Assembly: GCF_010183535.1 (NCBI RefSeq)
Contig: NC_071332.1
Span: forward strand, 16,182,001 to 16,246,000
Source of the DNA: Caenorhabditis remanei
Lineage: Eukaryota; Nematoda; Chromadorea; Rhabditida; Rhabditidae
Length of the DNA stretch: 64,000 nt
Reading direction: 5' to 3'
The translations under genes were made by a program, and so were the position numbers. This document shows, piece after piece, positions 63,901-64,000 of this stretch (positions are counted from its first letter, which is position 1; each line of letters begins with the position of its first letter). The notes under the pieces were generated by a model, which did not search any database, was not told the DNA's origin, and saw nothing but the letters and a program-made list of their open reading frames with translations.

Positions 63901-64000
63901 AGCAAAAGATTGGTGGGAAGAAAGCAAATCGAAAATACAACATGTTTTTTACAACTTTTTCGAGTTAGTTATTTCAAAGTTTCCAAAAAAGTGTCTCAAA

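Overview
The window looks like nuclear DNA from a Caenorhabditis nematode. Evidence: very short introns (about 40-60 nt) with TTTTCAG acceptors, AATAAA-type gene ends, candidate spliced-leader acceptors just before start codons, and several nematode-specific families: the chemoreceptor classes sru, srab, srbc, srx, srh and str, SCP/TAPS proteins, C-type lectin plus CUB proteins, and a supplementary nuclear receptor. The mix of chemoreceptors, guanylate cyclases and transposons resembles a chromosome V arm. I cannot name the species from sequence alone. Exon models were built by hand from splice signals. For several genes the summed exon lengths give an uninterrupted frame: 1109 aa for the receptor cyclase, 686 aa for the soluble cyclase, 122 aa for a small lectin-like protein and 90 aa for a secreted peptide.

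Layout. 1-5.8 kb: GA-rich, repeat-derived DNA with a direct repeat pair, a possible signal-peptide exon and a chemoreceptor fragment. 5.8-12.3 kb: an sru-like and an srab-like receptor (minus strand) around a small secreted-peptide gene. 12.5-15.6 kb: mostly repeats. 15.6-24.4 kb: a 15-exon receptor guanylate cyclase whose long introns hold a LINE fragment, a MITE, a hAT-type MITE with an 8-bp target duplication, an inverted-repeat region and two head-to-head tRNA-Pro-like pseudogenes. 24.7-28.3 kb: an srbc pseudogene and an srx gene with one nonsense codon. 28.9-31.6 kb: an inverted pair of SCP/TAPS genes flanking a small lectin-like gene. 32.1-35.7 kb: srh, str and a partial str copy. 36.0-42.9 kb: three diverged Smr-domain genes, separated by two large fold-back elements. 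43.5-51.7 kb: several small acidic-protein genes, among which a complete hAT transposon and a mariner have inserted. 52.2-54.6 kb: an intact atypical soluble guanylate cyclase of the gcy-32/34/36 group. 55.4-59.2 kb: a tandem pair of Thr-rich, probably GPI-anchored proteins. 60.0-62.8 kb: a tandem pair of C-type lectin/CUB proteins. 62.9-63.9 kb: a nuclear receptor ligand-binding region without a visible DNA-binding domain.

Themes. The conserved, intact genes (two cyclases, sru, srab, str) fit chemosensory and oxygen/cGMP signalling; the secreted proteins fit intestinal or pathogen-facing roles. Many duplicated pairs have one intact and one singly broken member. The best candidate for an undescribed system is the cluster of Smr-domain proteins with a shared CUE-like N-terminal motif, lying next to a family of small acidic proteins.
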